DNA of 6,256 nucleotides, taken from positions 1-6,256 of the forward strand of contig CAJXOV010000145.1 of NCBI GenBank assembly GCA_913057815.1. The letters run 5' to 3'. The stretch is from an uncultured Flavobacteriales bacterium. Lineage in GTDB: Bacteria > Bacteroidota > Bacteroidia > Flavobacteriales_D > Sanyastnellaceae. The position numbers and the translations under genes were made by a program. Within the stretch, counting starts at the first letter, position 1; each line of letters opens with the position of its first letter. This document shows positions 6,211-6,256 of the stretch, piece by piece. A model generated the notes under the pieces. That model made no database searches. It was not told the origin of the DNA and worked only from the letters and a program-made list of their open reading frames with translations.

Positions 6211-6256
6211 CTGTCTCTTATACACATCTCCGAGCCCACGAGACCTCTCTACATCT
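6211..6256 (-). other. Synthetic Nextera adapter with the same index, inverted copy
   Basis: This is the exact reverse complement of the left adapter with one extra outer base. The mosaic end is 6211-6229, the read-2 segment 6230-6244, the index CTCTCTAC 6245-6252, and ATCT at 6253-6256 is the start of P7. The genomic insert ends at 6210. The two adapters form a terminal inverted repeat of about 45 bases, which is a library artefact and not insertion-sequence ends. Confidence 0.99.

Noticed and set aside
1..6256. Composite transposon or insertion sequence bounded by terminal inverted repeats
   Set aside because: The inverted repeats are the synthetic Nextera adapter, including the engineered Tn5 mosaic end. 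No transposase gene is present.

Overview
The window is a 6,165-base genomic insert (46-6210) held between two copies of a synthetic Illumina Nextera adapter (1-45 and 6211-6256, in inverted orientation). Both copies carry the same 8-base index, so the window ends are cut by library construction and not by biology. The genes touching each end are therefore truncated.

The insert is AT-rich. It most likely comes from a Bacteroidota bacterium, probably of the Cytophagales or a related order. The reasons are a DUF2807 (GIN-domain) lipoprotein, a Bacteroidota-style TonB C-terminal-domain protein, a propeller-HYR secreted protein, a tmRNA tag ending in YALAA, missing Shine-Dalgarno sequences, A-rich start regions, and a TAnnTTTG-type -7 box ahead of the tmRNA. 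The species cannot be named from this sequence.

Layout, left to right. (1) A minus-strand secreted Cys/Lys-rich small protein runs off the left end. (2) Divergent from it is a plus-strand two-gene unit: a DUF2807 lipoprotein with GSGD repeats, then 6 bases later a TonB-like protein. (3) Tail-to-tail with that unit, with overlapping stop codons, is a minus-strand NAD(P)-dependent oxidoreductase of the lysine-forming saccharopine dehydrogenase / lysine-ketoglutarate reductase type. (4) A plus-strand tmRNA gene (ssrA) follows, with a strong intrinsic terminator. (5) Convergent on that terminator is a minus-strand lipoprotein of the CpcT/CpeT family. (6) Divergent from it is a long plus-strand secreted protein with seven propeller-like repeats and the start of a HYR domain, cut by the right end.

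Most of the protein genes are cell-envelope or secreted: a lipobox or signal peptide is visible in four of six, and a membrane anchor in the TonB-like protein. The exceptions are the cytosolic oxidoreductase and the tmRNA, which serves ribosome rescue. No mobile element, CRISPR array, defence system or biosynthetic cluster is visible. With the tmRNA counted, no stretch above 300 bases lacks a gene; the gaps at 386-491, 3197-3334 and 4391-4547 are divergent promoter regions. The points most worth following up are the CpeT-like protein in an apparently non-photosynthetic lineage, the lone lysine-ketoglutarate-reductase-like enzyme, the DUF2807-TonB pair, and the Cys-rich gene whose real frame is easy to miss because it has no stop inside the window.
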